Assembly: GCA_024305745.1 (NCBI GenBank)
Contig: JAHRBS010000001.1
Span: forward strand, 744,001 to 808,000
DNA: 64,000 nt
Direction: 5' to 3'
From: Polyporus tsugae
Lineage: Eukaryota; Basidiomycota; Agaricomycetes; Polyporales; Polyporaceae
Shown: positions 46,029 through 56,367 of the stretch, piece after piece
Layout: each line of letters opens with the position of its first letter
Numbering within the stretch: position 1 is the stretch's first letter
Program-made: the position numbers and the translations under genes
The notes under the pieces: generated by a model
What the model saw: the letters and a program-made list of their open reading frames with translations, nothing else
What the model was told of the DNA's origin: nothing
The model's database searches: none

Positions 46029-48387
46029 ATGTCGCTCCATTTGCTGGCAGGCTTCATCGCTATCAGCGTCATCTGGCTTATCCTTCGTTCGTTCAACAGG
46101 AAGGGCATCAAGCATATCCGAGGGCCACCATCCCCATCGTTCTTGTTCGGTGAGAGTCGAGTTTCAATTTCTTTCTTTCGTAATCAACGTTGACTTCCTT
46201 CCCCCCAGGACACGAGGCAACTCTGTCCAGTCAGGAGGAAGCGGGGGGGTTGGAGTTGCAATGGATGAGAGAGTACGGTTCGACTTGGAGGACTCGCGGT
46301 GCCTTTGGGGTAAGTCCAACTTGGCCGCTTTGCACACGCTCTTCTCTAAGTCCTGATATCACATCCATCCGCGGTGTAGACGGACGTCCTTATGAGCGTG
46401 GATCCCAAGGTATGTCGTTCATCTGTCGTAACACTTTGAGCCCAATGCCCAACTGTTGCTCCCGTAGGCGATCCAACATGTGTTCCAGAAGTCCGGCTAC
46501 AACTACACCAAGAAGACGTCCCATAGTTTCATGATTGATCTGATGACAGGCCCTGGAATTATCTCAGCGCTGGGTAAGAGGTTTTGTGGCACCAACTCGA
46601 AACGGGTTCTTCACGTATGTCGCATTCAGGGGAAGACCATCAACGCCACCGGAAGATCATGCACCCTGCTTTTAGCGCGCCCCAATTACGAGCCTTTTTG
46701 CCTTTATTCCAGCGGATTGCCGACAAGGTGCGTCATATTTTGATGTTCATCGTCCTATGGCCTGACCGCCGCTGGCAGCTCTCGGAGAAGTGGAAAGGAG
46801 AGCTCGCGGGGACCGGGGAGCTGGACCTTGCCGTCAACAAGTCGCTCTCACGCGCAACCCTGGATGTTATCGGAGAAGGTGCTCTCTTCCCCTAGTGTCA
46901 TCGCCTCCGATCGTTTTCTCACCGACTTTGTAGCCGCGTTTGACTATAATTACAACACTCTTGATGACGGTGAAAGCAGTACCCTTGCTAAAGGTTACGA
47001 CAACCTCCTGTAAGTGCACAAGTGCTCTGTGGATCGTTGAGTGCTGAAGATAGAACCCTTGCAGTAAGGACATCGACTACCAGCCCGCCAAGGCGGTCAT
47101 ACTGTTCCGCGCCGCTTGGGACTACATCCCCATTCCCGTCCTCAAATGGACCAAATACCTCCCGATGAACCCGTTCAGGCGCCTGCTCAATTTGAACAAC
47201 CTCTTCAGGGAGTACGGCAAGCGGATCCTGCGGGAACAAGGCCCAGAGGTAGACGCCGAGAGGAAGGTCAATAGCAAGGATATGATGAGTATCCTGAGTA
47301 AGTCTTACGACCGGCGGTGGCAGTATGAAGGTCTCACTCGTACACGTCTAGTCAAAGCGAACTCTTCCGCAGACGCCAAAACGCGCTTGGACGACGAGGA
47401 GCTCATCGCCGAGATGTACTCCCTCACCCTCGCGGGCCACGAGACGACGTCATCCACTTTGTCGTTCATGTTCTATGAGCTCGCCAGGCACCCCAAGTAC
47501 CAGGAGCGCATGCGCCAAGAAATCAGGGACGTCCGCGCGAGGGTGACCGCCCGCGGAAGCAACGAGTTCACGACCCAGGACTTGGATTCGCTGACCCTGT
47601 CGGTCAACGCCATCAAGGCAAGTGGGTTTGTATAGCGCGGCGGAAATATACGTTGACCGCTGTTCGTGTCATGTAGGAGACGTTGCGATTCCACCCCATC
47701 GTCACCGGGCTCCAGCGCGTCGCTCTAAAGGACGATGTGATTCCTCTCGCCCGGCCGATTGTGTCGACCACCGGTGAGACGATCTCTGAGGTTCCGATCA
47801 GGGCCGGGCAGGTGTTCTACGCGTCCTTTGCCGGATATCAACGGTACGCCTCTCACCGTTCGTTGAATGCGGGACTCAGACCACTCCGTGTAGCCTTCCT
47901 GAGGTTTGGGGTAACGATGCGGACGTGTGGAACCCAGACCGCTTCTTGCACATCGACACCGCCAGCCAGCCTGCGAATGTCGGTGTCTTCGCGAACCTGT
48001 GAGCTCTCTCCACCCATTTTGCGTGCTGCTGATTTGCTCAAAGATGCCCTTGCACAGATTGACGTTCTGTAAGTTACATGTGCCCGTCGACATGTCCGTG
48101 CATCACTCACTTCAACCGTAGCTGCTGGAATGCGTGCGTGCATTGGTTGGAAGTTCTCGTGCGTACAGACCGTCCTATCCGTCGCATGCTAGATGGCCTG
48201 ACGTCCTAACAGGATCATCGAGATGCAAGCATTCCTCGGCGAGCTGCTCGAGGTGTTCCAGTTCGACCTCCCCAGGGAGAAGATAGAGATACAAAAGGCC
48301 GTTGTCGGGGTCGGTATGGTCCCTATCATCCGAGGGAAGCCGGAGCTCGGTGCCACTCTTCCCCTTCGCATCTCACTGGCGCAGTGA
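46029..48387 (+). CDS. Cytochrome P450 monooxygenase, complete
   Basis: A microsomal heme monooxygenase. Fourteen exons (46029-46149, 46209-46309, 46380-46409, 46468-46573, 46630-46727, 46779-46878, 46934-47009, 47065-47297, 47352-47617, 47677-47843, 47894-47998, 48058-48068, 48122-48158, 48213-48387) join in frame to 541 residues. The N-terminal anchor is followed by RGPPSPSF. Further motifs are HRKIMHPAFS (C-helix), AGHETTSST in the I-helix (about 316-324), ExxR as ETLR (378-381), WNPDRF and the heme loop FSAGMRACIG with Cys 478. Exon 12 is only 11 nt and supplies LTF just before the heme loop. The intron after exon 9 has a GC donor (AAG|GCAAGT). The motifs are all intact, so the enzyme is probably active; the substrate cannot be told. 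The relic at 26710-27645 and the partial gene at 1-341 are its paralogues. Confidence 0.95.
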
Positions 48388-49258
48388 GAGAGACGATGCA
48401 CCCCGGCGAAGCGGCACACCCAACCCGGATCACCGCTGCCAATGTTGATCACTTCAGAGTCCAGTGCAACCTCGCACTGCTGAACATCTCACGCTAATGG
48501 CCAACCCACTGTCGCAGCCCCCTCACGCTGAAACGATCTCCACGACCCTTCTGACCAATCATCCATTCTTCCCCTGTTTTTGTCTTTCACTTCCATCCCG
48601 CCCCTCCGTCATCCCTTGATCCTCCCATCCATCGTCCTTCTCTCATTACAATAGAGTACGGTTGCGGATCGTTCCTGGTGCTTTAGAACTAGACCCCGAG
48701 GCTCGAGCAGTGCCATGTGGCACTCATCGACCCCCGGCGCACCCTCGTCATCGTCTCGAGTCCGTGACCTGTCGTGTATCAATATTTCCTCGTGCCTGCA
48801 CTGATATACAGTGTTCTCATATTTTTGTCATTAACTACATTGCTCTCTCGCTGCTGGCCCCAATAGAGTTTTTTTGTTTGGCCTGTCCCGCCTGGTGTTG
48901 CGAAATAATTACTTGCGTATGCGTCTCCCGATATTTCTGCCTTCTCTGCGCCGCTCGTTGAGATTAACCCTCGACCGTATGGTGACTGAGAAACTGACCA
49001 GGCAGTCGGTCAGTGACGGTCGTTGCAGTGCGCACTTGCTTGGCGGCAGGTCCACCCCGCTCGCCCGCTTTGCATATCCTCAGTGGAAGTGGTACGGCCA
49101 CTTGTGGTTGGTGTAAGAGAAGGGCCAGGACGGAGAAGCAGGCTGCCCAAGAGGTCTCGTTATACATGATCATGATTGGGATTCTCGAGTACACCAATCT
49201 ACCGATAATGCTTCAGTCGACCCAGAAATCGAATCTATCATGCCTGTATGCACGTGAA
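48388..49258. other. Intergenic between convergent genes
   Basis: Pyrimidine-rich sequence (48500-48660) and short frames without motifs. The long plus-strand frame beginning at 49013 runs into the antisense of the F-box gene and is rejected. Confidence 0.55.
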
Positions 49259-50923
49259 CTAGAATTCCTGGCCCTCAACGACATCCCAAGTGCCGTTCGC
49301 CTTCTTGACCCACTCCAGGCCCACCGTGAACATGACGCGCCGAAGCCACGGGGCGTGCCTGTCGAACGCACGCAAGCACCTCTCCTGCCGCTCGTAGAAG
49401 TACCCACCACGCTTCTTCTTGTCGTACATGTACGTCGACCGGCCGCGGACCCCCGGAGTGGCACAGAGCAGGAACGCGTGGAGGCGCGGCATGTGCGCGA
49501 ACATGGTCTTGCCGAGCAGATGCGCTTTCTTCAGCTGCAAACGGTGCCATATCACGAACTCAACCTGGTGCTCATTCGCCAGGAACAACGGGGCACTCAC
49601 ATTTTGGGGCGCGGTGGCCGTCACGATGACGAACTGCTCAAGATGCCTGATATAAGGCAGGATGCGGTGGAGCTCTGCGATGTCAATGTGAAGGAGGTAC
49701 AGGCTGAGCTCGGTGACGGGGACCGCGGAGTTGGGCAGACACTGCAGAGTCTCCTCCAGGGCGGTAGAATTGTAGGACGACAGCTGGAGCGGCAATGGAC
49801 TGTGGCCCGTTCCACCGTCCAAGTCATAAACAGCTTCGTCCAGAAAGATGGCATGGATGGGGCGACATATATCGGTGTCAGCGGGCAAGAACGCAGGAAG
49901 GTCCACGTGGCTGCAATAAAGTCTTTCGAGGCGCGGATAAAGAGAGGAAGGAAGAGAACGCCTTCCGGTGATCCCATCCTGTTTTATCCTCGAGTAGTCG
50001 CAGTCAAGGTGGAGGCACTGGAGACCGGGCGCACGGGGTACTGATGCCAAATCGGTAGCGGTCGGTAGTCGGAGGATTTTTAGGGCTGGCCAACTTCGAA
50101 TTTCTAAGAATAGCTCTGGCGCATCGAGGTTGGTGCAGAACGAGGAGGGATCGAGTACCACTGACTCGAGACGTGTGGCGGAAGTCTTCAGGAGGTGGGC
50201 AACGTAATGTTTGCAATTGTCCCAATCCAGTTGTTTGCTCGGAAGTATGAATTGAACCTTCCGTAGTTGGGGGCATGTGGGGCGGGACTCGTCCAGGCTG
50301 AAACGATATGGAGGAATGGGCCAGTCCTCCATAGTGGCTCCGAGCTCTTGAAGCGACGGCGAGGCAGGACCCGCAACGAGACGAGCGAAGGTCCTGGGCG
50401 TGAACATAAACGACTCCCAACAAGAGAAACGATGCAGATTATGCATGCGCAACAAGGCGCTCTCGAGGGCAGCGCGAAGACCGTTCCTTGGCACTCCCCG
50501 CGGCGTCGGCATGTAAAGTTCGGCTTGCAAGTCCGACTTGTCCCTTATGATCATGTCGTCGACGAGGATATTGTCAGAGCCTTGGTCTTCGTTGGCATAC
50601 CATACTCCCCAGTCGACGACAAATGATCGGATGAACGAAGGGAGATCTCGTTGGAACGAGCACAAGGTCGAGGGGCGGTTGAGCGTATCAAGACATTTCC
50701 TGGTGGCGTAGGGATTGTCGAGTGTGATATCGGCATAAAGGATGGACGTGGACGCATAGTTGCAAGGAACGTTAACGAGGGCCAAGGAGCATATATCCAC
50801 TACTCTGGTCAAATTGCTTGCGACGTTGATCAATAGCTCAACGGGAAGGGATGGAAGATGAGAGTCGTCCATGGTGGTGGTCGCTAATAGAGGATGGAGC
50901 GCTGTAGGCTGCAGCTGCAGCAT
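49259..50923 (-). CDS. F-box-like protein
   Basis: F-box proteins present substrates to SCF ubiquitin ligases; agaricomycete genomes hold large, rapidly changing families. This is one uninterrupted frame of 554 codons. The N-terminal F-box-like segment reads LPSLPVELLINVASNLT and continues DICSLALVNVPCN (about residues 24-55). The remainder has leucine-rich repeats of irregular spacing, for example LKILRLPTATDLASVP, GLQCLHLDCDYSR and VTELSLYLLHIDIAELHRIL. The C-terminus ends VKKANGTWDVVEGQEF. The ATG at 50923 gives 17 extra residues; the ATG at 50872 (MDDSHLPSLPVE) directly precedes the F-box and is the likelier start. Target unknown. Confidence 0.82.
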   Translation of the reverse strand: MLQLQPTALHPLLATTTMDDSHLPSLPVELLINVASNLTRVVDICSLALVNVPCNYASTSILYADITLDNPYATRKCLDTLNRPSTLCSFQRDLPSFIRSFVVDWGVWYANEDQGSDNILVDDMIIRDKSDLQAELYMPTPRGVPRNGLRAALESALLRMHNLHRFSCWESFMFTPRTFARLVAGPASPSLQELGATMEDWPIPPYRFSLDESRPTCPQLRKVQFILPSKQLDWDNCKHYVAHLLKTSATRLESVVLDPSSFCTNLDAPELFLEIRSWPALKILRLPTATDLASVPRAPGLQCLHLDCDYSRIKQDGITGRRSLPSSLYPRLERLYCSHVDLPAFLPADTDICRPIHAIFLDEAVYDLDGGTGHSPLPLQLSSYNSTALEETLQCLPNSAVPVTELSLYLLHIDIAELHRILPYIRHLEQFVIVTATAPQNVSAPLFLANEHQVEFVIWHRLQLKKAHLLGKTMFAHMPRLHAFLLCATPGVRGRSTYMYDKKKRGGYFYERQERCLRAFDRHAPWLRRVMFTVGLEWVKKANGTWDVVEGQEF

Positions 50924-51840
50924 CCACTCTTACCGCTGACATGGATCTGGCCCCACGACAAAGTTCCGACGACCAATTTCAGGGAAGGTTCAGAGGCCAG
51001 TAACCTGAACATTGACCATGTTACGTGAATCGCGATAGTCGCCCATCCCCGGCTTTCTGACTCCCCCGCCGAGGGAGAGCATGGCGTGTCTCGTCATCGC
51101 CGAATGCTAAATGTACATCCCGGGACATGTCTTGCGAGACCTTGGGAGTGGACCATCTCTCATCCATGCAATACCAAAGGGTATCTACAAGCGAGAGTTC
51201 CCTGTAGTGTGTAAATTTTGTCAGTTGGGAAGCTAGGGAGAACGTGGCAAGAAAACGGACAGATTAGCCCCGCAAGGCAGAGTGAAGGCCTCCGCGACCG
51301 GGCTCCGTTGAAGACGCGAGTTCCAGTGTAATATTAAAGTGAGCTTTATATCCTTGCGTTGTACGTCGTAGAACCATTGAGCATGATGTTGGGATATAGA
51401 ACTGCTAGTACATAGCTGTAAGCCCGTTGCTCAAGCCAAGCCAGGGCGACATCGACGATTAGACTAGCACTGGGAAGGTCAGAACTGAAGTCTTCTCGGG
51501 GTATGGTGTTTGCTAGGGCCAGAAAGGTTCGATAGGGAGAAGTTGCATGAGGACGAGGACTGATGAAAGTAAGTAAGTAGGAAACAAGAGGTGAGAAGCG
51601 CTGAGGCAAAGACGTCATGGCCGAGCATGGCAGACGGCGAGGCATCAGCCGTGCATACCATGCCCTCCTGGCCTTTTCTTCGCTCACCAACGTCGTGAGT
51701 ACTCGTCCAATGTGTCAAACTCGCCGTTTACCACGACGGATTCTCTGCGACCCACGACCTTGACATATATAACCCTCGTCTGTGCCCTGATCAACGTGGA
51801 AGGTACCCTGGTCGGCCATCGCCACGCCACCCGCAGAGAC
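50924..51840. other. Divergent intergenic region of the F-box and CDF genes
   Basis: It contains both promoters. Small minus-strand frames at 51346-51718 have no motif. A TATA box for the CDF gene lies at 51766-51772. Confidence 0.5.
51766..51772 (+). promoter_or_regulatory. TATA box of the CDF transporter gene
   Basis: TATATAA lies 69 bp before the ATG at 51841. It rules out the upstream in-frame ATG at 51712 as the main start. Confidence 0.55.
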
Positions 51841-53640
51841 ATGCTTGGATGGGGCGCCGCGGCTCGAGCCCACTCTTCCTCGCCGTCCATATCATCTCGT
51901 CTGAACAGACCCTCGCGTCTCCGCGTCATTCTCCACTTAAAGACACAGCTCACGTCCGACGGTCGCCTGCCCCACGCTTCCCGAGGTGCTCCCGACGCGA
52001 CTCGCGCAATCTCTACCTTCGCCTTTCCTTGTTCCCGCGCCTCATCCTCCTCGCCCTCTTTGTTTCTCGTGCCAGCATTCCACATGGCGACACTCACCGC
52101 GCGTCGAGCACATTCTACGCAGTCCAATGGCAAGGATCCTGAACAAAGTACGGAGTCGCACGACCACGACCACGGCCACCAAGACCCTCATACCCATTCG
52201 CATTCACATTCCCACTCGCATTCGCACAGTGTCTTTGGCTCTCTTGTCCATAGCCACGACCACGCTGAGGAGGGGCATGCGAAGGATGCGGAGCAGATTG
52301 TGCAGGCATTGAAGGGAGAAGGTACGTGTCACGTCGGACAACTCTCGCACCCTCGCCTTCACTTCCATCCCACCCCAACCCGGCTACTTCAGTCAATTCT
52401 TTCATTTACCTCGCAAATTAATTATAATCACTTCCCTACGGTACCCTCCAACCCCCCGCAGGTGATCGAGGTAGCAAGATCACCCTTGTCGGCCTCGCTT
52501 CCAATGTCGTCCTCACCGGCGCGAAAGGCGCAGCAGGGTGGTACATGAACTCAGCTGCGCTCCTTGCCGATGCCGGTCACTGTCTAGGCGGTGCGTGGTC
52601 TTCTTTCCCACCATCTCTCCAGCTCAGAGCCAATTGCAGATTCCCACCCGACCACATGAAGACCTCATCGGGGACTTTATCACCCTCTTCAGCTGGCGCC
52701 TCTCGCGCCAACCCCCGTCCGAGAAGTACCCATACGGCTACGGCAAGTTTGAGGTCCTCGGCACAACCATCGTCTCCATTCTCCTCACCGGGGGCGCGCT
52801 CGGCATCGGCCTCCACTCGTGGTCACTCCTCATGGAGGTCCTGTCCTCTTCGACCGCGACGATGGGCCCCGGTGCGCTGCACGACGTCCTGACGCGGATA
52901 TTCGACGTCGCCCAGGCCGTGCCATCCATGGCCGCTGAGCACGGGCACATCCATAGTCACGGGCACGGGCACGGCGATGGCGCGCTCGACCCGAACGCGG
53001 CGTGGTTCGCGGCAGTGAGCGTGCTCGCGAAGGAGTGGCTATACCGCATCACGAAGCGCGTCGCGGACGAGGAGCGGAGCCCTGTCTTGCTAGCGAACGC
53101 GGTGCACCACCGGAGCGACGCGTTTGGGAGTGCGGTCGCGCTCGTCGCGATCCTCGGCAACTGGTGGTTCCCGCACCTCCCGCTCGATCCTATCGGAGGT
53201 GAGTCGCACACGATCCCTCAGCGGAATAAGGGAGTTCTAACAGCAAACCGGATGCAGGGCTCATCGTCTCCGTGCTCATCTTCCAACAAGGCTGGGCACT
53301 ACTCAAGACCGCCCTTCGCCAGCTCACCGATGCAGGCGTATCGCCGTCGACCAAAACTGTACTCCTCGACGCACTCCGCCCTCTCCTGCCTCCTGTCTCC
53401 CCGTCTGACCCTGCGCTATCGAACGGCGACTCGGCGGAGACGCTTCTGGCGGTCAGCGACCTCCGCGCGATGCGCACGGGCGCGAATATGTTCGTCGACC
53501 TCACCGCGCACGTCCCTGCGCAGCTCACCGTGGAGGAAGTAACGGCGGTCGAGCGGCGCATCCGGGAGGCGCTGGTTGAGGCGCGGCGGGACGTGAAGGA
53601 GGTTAGGGTGCGCTTCCATGCCCAAAAGGACTCGGCTTGA
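51841..53640 (+). CDS. Cation diffusion facilitator, mitochondrial MMT-like
   Basis: CDF proteins export divalent metals (Zn, Fe, Mn) by proton exchange; MMT-type members act in the mitochondrial membrane. Four exons (51841-52321, 52462-52590, 52662-53198, 53258-53640) give 509 residues. The start is set by the TATA box. The first 80 residues are rich in Arg and Ser with almost no acidic residues (SSRLNRPSRLRVILHL), as in a mitochondrial presequence. A His-rich stretch follows (HSHSHSHSHSHS). Helix II carries ALLADAGHCLGDLIGDF across the exon 2/3 junction, and helix V carries NAVHHRSDAFGSAVAL, the two metal-binding sites. A second His-rich loop (HGHIHSHGHGHGDG) lies between helices IV and V. 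The cytosolic C-terminal domain ends in VKEVRVRFHAQKDSA. A shorter form starting at 52084 is possible and would lack the presequence-like part. Confidence 0.9.
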
Positions 53641-53992
53641 GTTTCCCTGCAGTGTCATCGACGTGGGTAAGTAGGAATGGACCAAGATGCGCTGTATCTT
53701 AATTGTATTATGGGGTCGTATACTTATGAACATTGTGCCTGCTGTCGTTGTCATTTCACCTTATCGTCGCAAACTGTGGGGATGTTTTTAACCCAGCGGC
53801 GTCCATCCGCCACATCTGGCGGTCAGATGCTTTTTTGTCATGAAGCTGACCCATCCTGATTCCCAATATCATAATTGTAAGTTCGTCGTCGAGTCATTCG
53901 ACCTCGGTGCTCGGCTCCCGGCTTCTGCTGACTACGGCTCTGCAGGTCCCTCCTTCCACACATCTTTCAGTGGCGAAACGTGGCAAATAGGT
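53641..53992. other. Short intergenic spacer
   Basis: AT-rich 3' flank of the CDF gene and 5' flank of the MFS relic. Nothing else is seen. Confidence 0.5.
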
Positions 53993-55888
53993 ATGAACAC
54001 AGGGTCGAGCACCGCTCACAAGCCGTACGTCAATCCAATGCCAGCGCAATACGAGCTCTCGGAACTAGAGATGACCTCGGACGGCCAGCAACGGTCGACG
54101 GTGTCCGCTAAACCGGAGGGGTCAGAGGTGGCCTTTCAGACGACGCCGGATGATAGGGTGACCGTGCAGGAACTCGCGCCTGTCGATCGCGGCGTGCGGG
54201 CGTGGACGTTCTGCTGTTGTTCGTTCGTGTTGGAGACGATGATATGGGGATTTTCCTTCAGGTCGGTACCTGATTAGACCGCCACTACCTCCGTGCCATT
54301 GATTGGGCTTTCCTCACAGCTTCAGCGTGTTCCAAAGTAAGTATACTTATACGTGGTTGTGTGCGGTTGCGTTGACATCGATATCCGCGCATATAACTTG
54401 CGCAGACTATTATACGACGCATCCGCCGTTCAACACATCGTCGAACATATCGATAGCCGCGGTCGGGACGGTCGCGATTGGCTTGCAATACATGGAGGTA
54501 CGGGCTACCCCCCCATCGATCTTCCTATAGGTCTCAGGACTCATCGTTTCATCCGTTCAGCCCTTCTTGATCTCATGCATATATGGTCGTTACCCGGACT
54601 ACATGAACTGGGGGATGCGGGCTGGCCTCGCGTTGTACCTTGTGTCCATCTTGGGCGCAAGCTTTTCTACGCAGGTATGCATGCAAGTAATTCCCACATT
54701 CGATCCTGTCAATTTGCTCAAACTGCTCGCTACCATGACAGGTGACGCACCTTATCTTACTGCAAGGCGTCCTATTCGGCATCAGCGGCGGACTGCTCTA
54801 CGTGCCCATAGTGAGGCTCGTACCTGAATGGTTCTCCGAGCGGAAAGGCCTCGCCGGGGGCATCATCTACGCGGGGGGAGGTTTCGGTGGTCAGTCGTCT
54901 TCCGCTCTCTCCAGATTCTCAGGGTTTGAGTTACATTGGGGTCGACTTTTTTTACCCGCAGGATTCGTCTTCCCATTCATCCTGAATGCGATGCTTGACA
55001 ATATCGGTCTACGGTGGACGCTCCGTATTTGGGCTATTGTATCAACAGTCATCATCGGCATTGCGCTGCTTGGCATCCGGCCCCGTTTGCCTGTACCGAA
55101 ATTCACTGCGGGCCAGGAGCGACCTCGTTTTATCCCGCCACGATTGGGTCTCATGAGGAGCCTTGTATTCTGGAGCGTCGTGAGTCGCCCTCATCAGATT
55201 CCCTCTTCGTCGCCAATTTGACGGCGCATATAGTCCCTCACGATCCTCCTCCAAGGGCTCTCGTACTTCCCTGTGTCTCTGTACATCACCAGCTTCACGA
55301 CCGCGCTGTCCACGCCGTTCACAGCCATCGTTGTCACCTCCGTGTTCAACTCCTCCGCCGTTGGCGGCCAGATCATCCTCGGCCACCTGAGCGACCGCTA
55401 CCCGTACCCGTGGTTAATGTTCCTGAGCGCGATCGGGAGTGGGACCGCCGCCTTCCTCCTCTAGGGTCTCGCATCCTCCGCCACGCAGCTCTATTTCTTC
55501 GCCATCATCTTCGGCGCGTTGGTGAGCATCTTCTGTGTTCTGTGTCCTCAGCTCCAAGCATCACTGCTGTAACTAACAACAACCTGCCTCCTGCTACTAC
55601 TAGAGTGGCGGCTTCTCTTCGACGTGGCAGAATGCCTCCTTCGACTGCGCTCGCGGCCGGCCGGGCTCGCCTTGTGCGGCACGTCTGTCTTCAAGGGCGT
55701 CTCCGCCGTCGTCGGCCCCATCATCTCGGGGTTGCTGCTCCAGCGCGGCCAGGGTTCGTCCATCGGGGGCGTCTTCGGCCAGCAGGGCTACGGCTCGGTG
55801 GAGATCTTCGTCGGATCGTGCGCGATTGCGACTGGGGCCGGGAGTCCTGGTCGCCGTCGTGAGCCGGAGGGCGCGCTATGCCTCGTGA
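53993..55888 (+). pseudogene. Monocarboxylate-type MFS transporter, broken by one stop and two frameshifts
   Basis: The exons follow the fungal monocarboxylate permease (MCT) pattern of twelve helices: VDRGVRAWTFCCCSFVLETM, a short exon joining GFS to FSVFQNYYTTHPPF, IGLQYMEPFLISCIYGRYPD, ILLQGVLFGISGGLLYVPIV with LVPEWFSERKGLAGGI, then FVFPFILNAML and SVFNSSAVGGQIILGHLSDR. An in-frame TAG at 55462-55464 interrupts AFLL*GLASSATQLYFFA, where the family has Trp (TGG), a one-base change. In the last exon the frame shifts within GCGGCCGGCCGG (about 55668-55680) and again near 55845, where CAIATGAG should continue into LVAVVSRRARYAS. Splice sites elsewhere look intact. A sequencing or assembly error could explain each lesion singly, but three together indicate a pseudogene. 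Confidence 0.8.
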
Positions 55889-56367
55889 GTGAGGGATTGT
55901 GGAATTGCCGGCCTCTCGATCCAGCTGGTACGGACCGGGGAAGTTGCGGGCTAGATCGAGATAGCATGGCGGTTTTGGACTGGGAGACCTCATTTGATCA
56001 ATGTGCGAAAAGAGGATGGTGGCTACAATGTCGACTATGAGCACGATAGGTATGCGCAAGTGTCTTCCACGATCCTTCACAACTAAACGCTCCGATGATA
56101 TTCAGATAAACGCGGCTATGTAGTCTTTGATGCGATGCGCTACGCGGTGAGAAGAGCCGATCTCATGAACATACCAAGTCGTGATTGTAAGGACATGTGG
56201 TTGGAGTCCTATCCCGACAGCCACCTGGTTCCGCCGGTTCATTGGTGTTCTTCGGCGCTCTTCGTGCAGTTGAATATGTCGGTATTGCTTTTGGATATCG
56301 CCGTTGGAGCACGGTTTACCGGGGTTGTACGTCCCGACCCATACAGGTGCTGTATAAGTAGTGCGGG

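Noticed and set aside
49013..50044. Plus-strand open frame of 343 codons
   Set aside because: It lies antisense to the F-box gene, whose frame has a domain and leucine repeats. The plus frame has no motif and is explained by codon bias.
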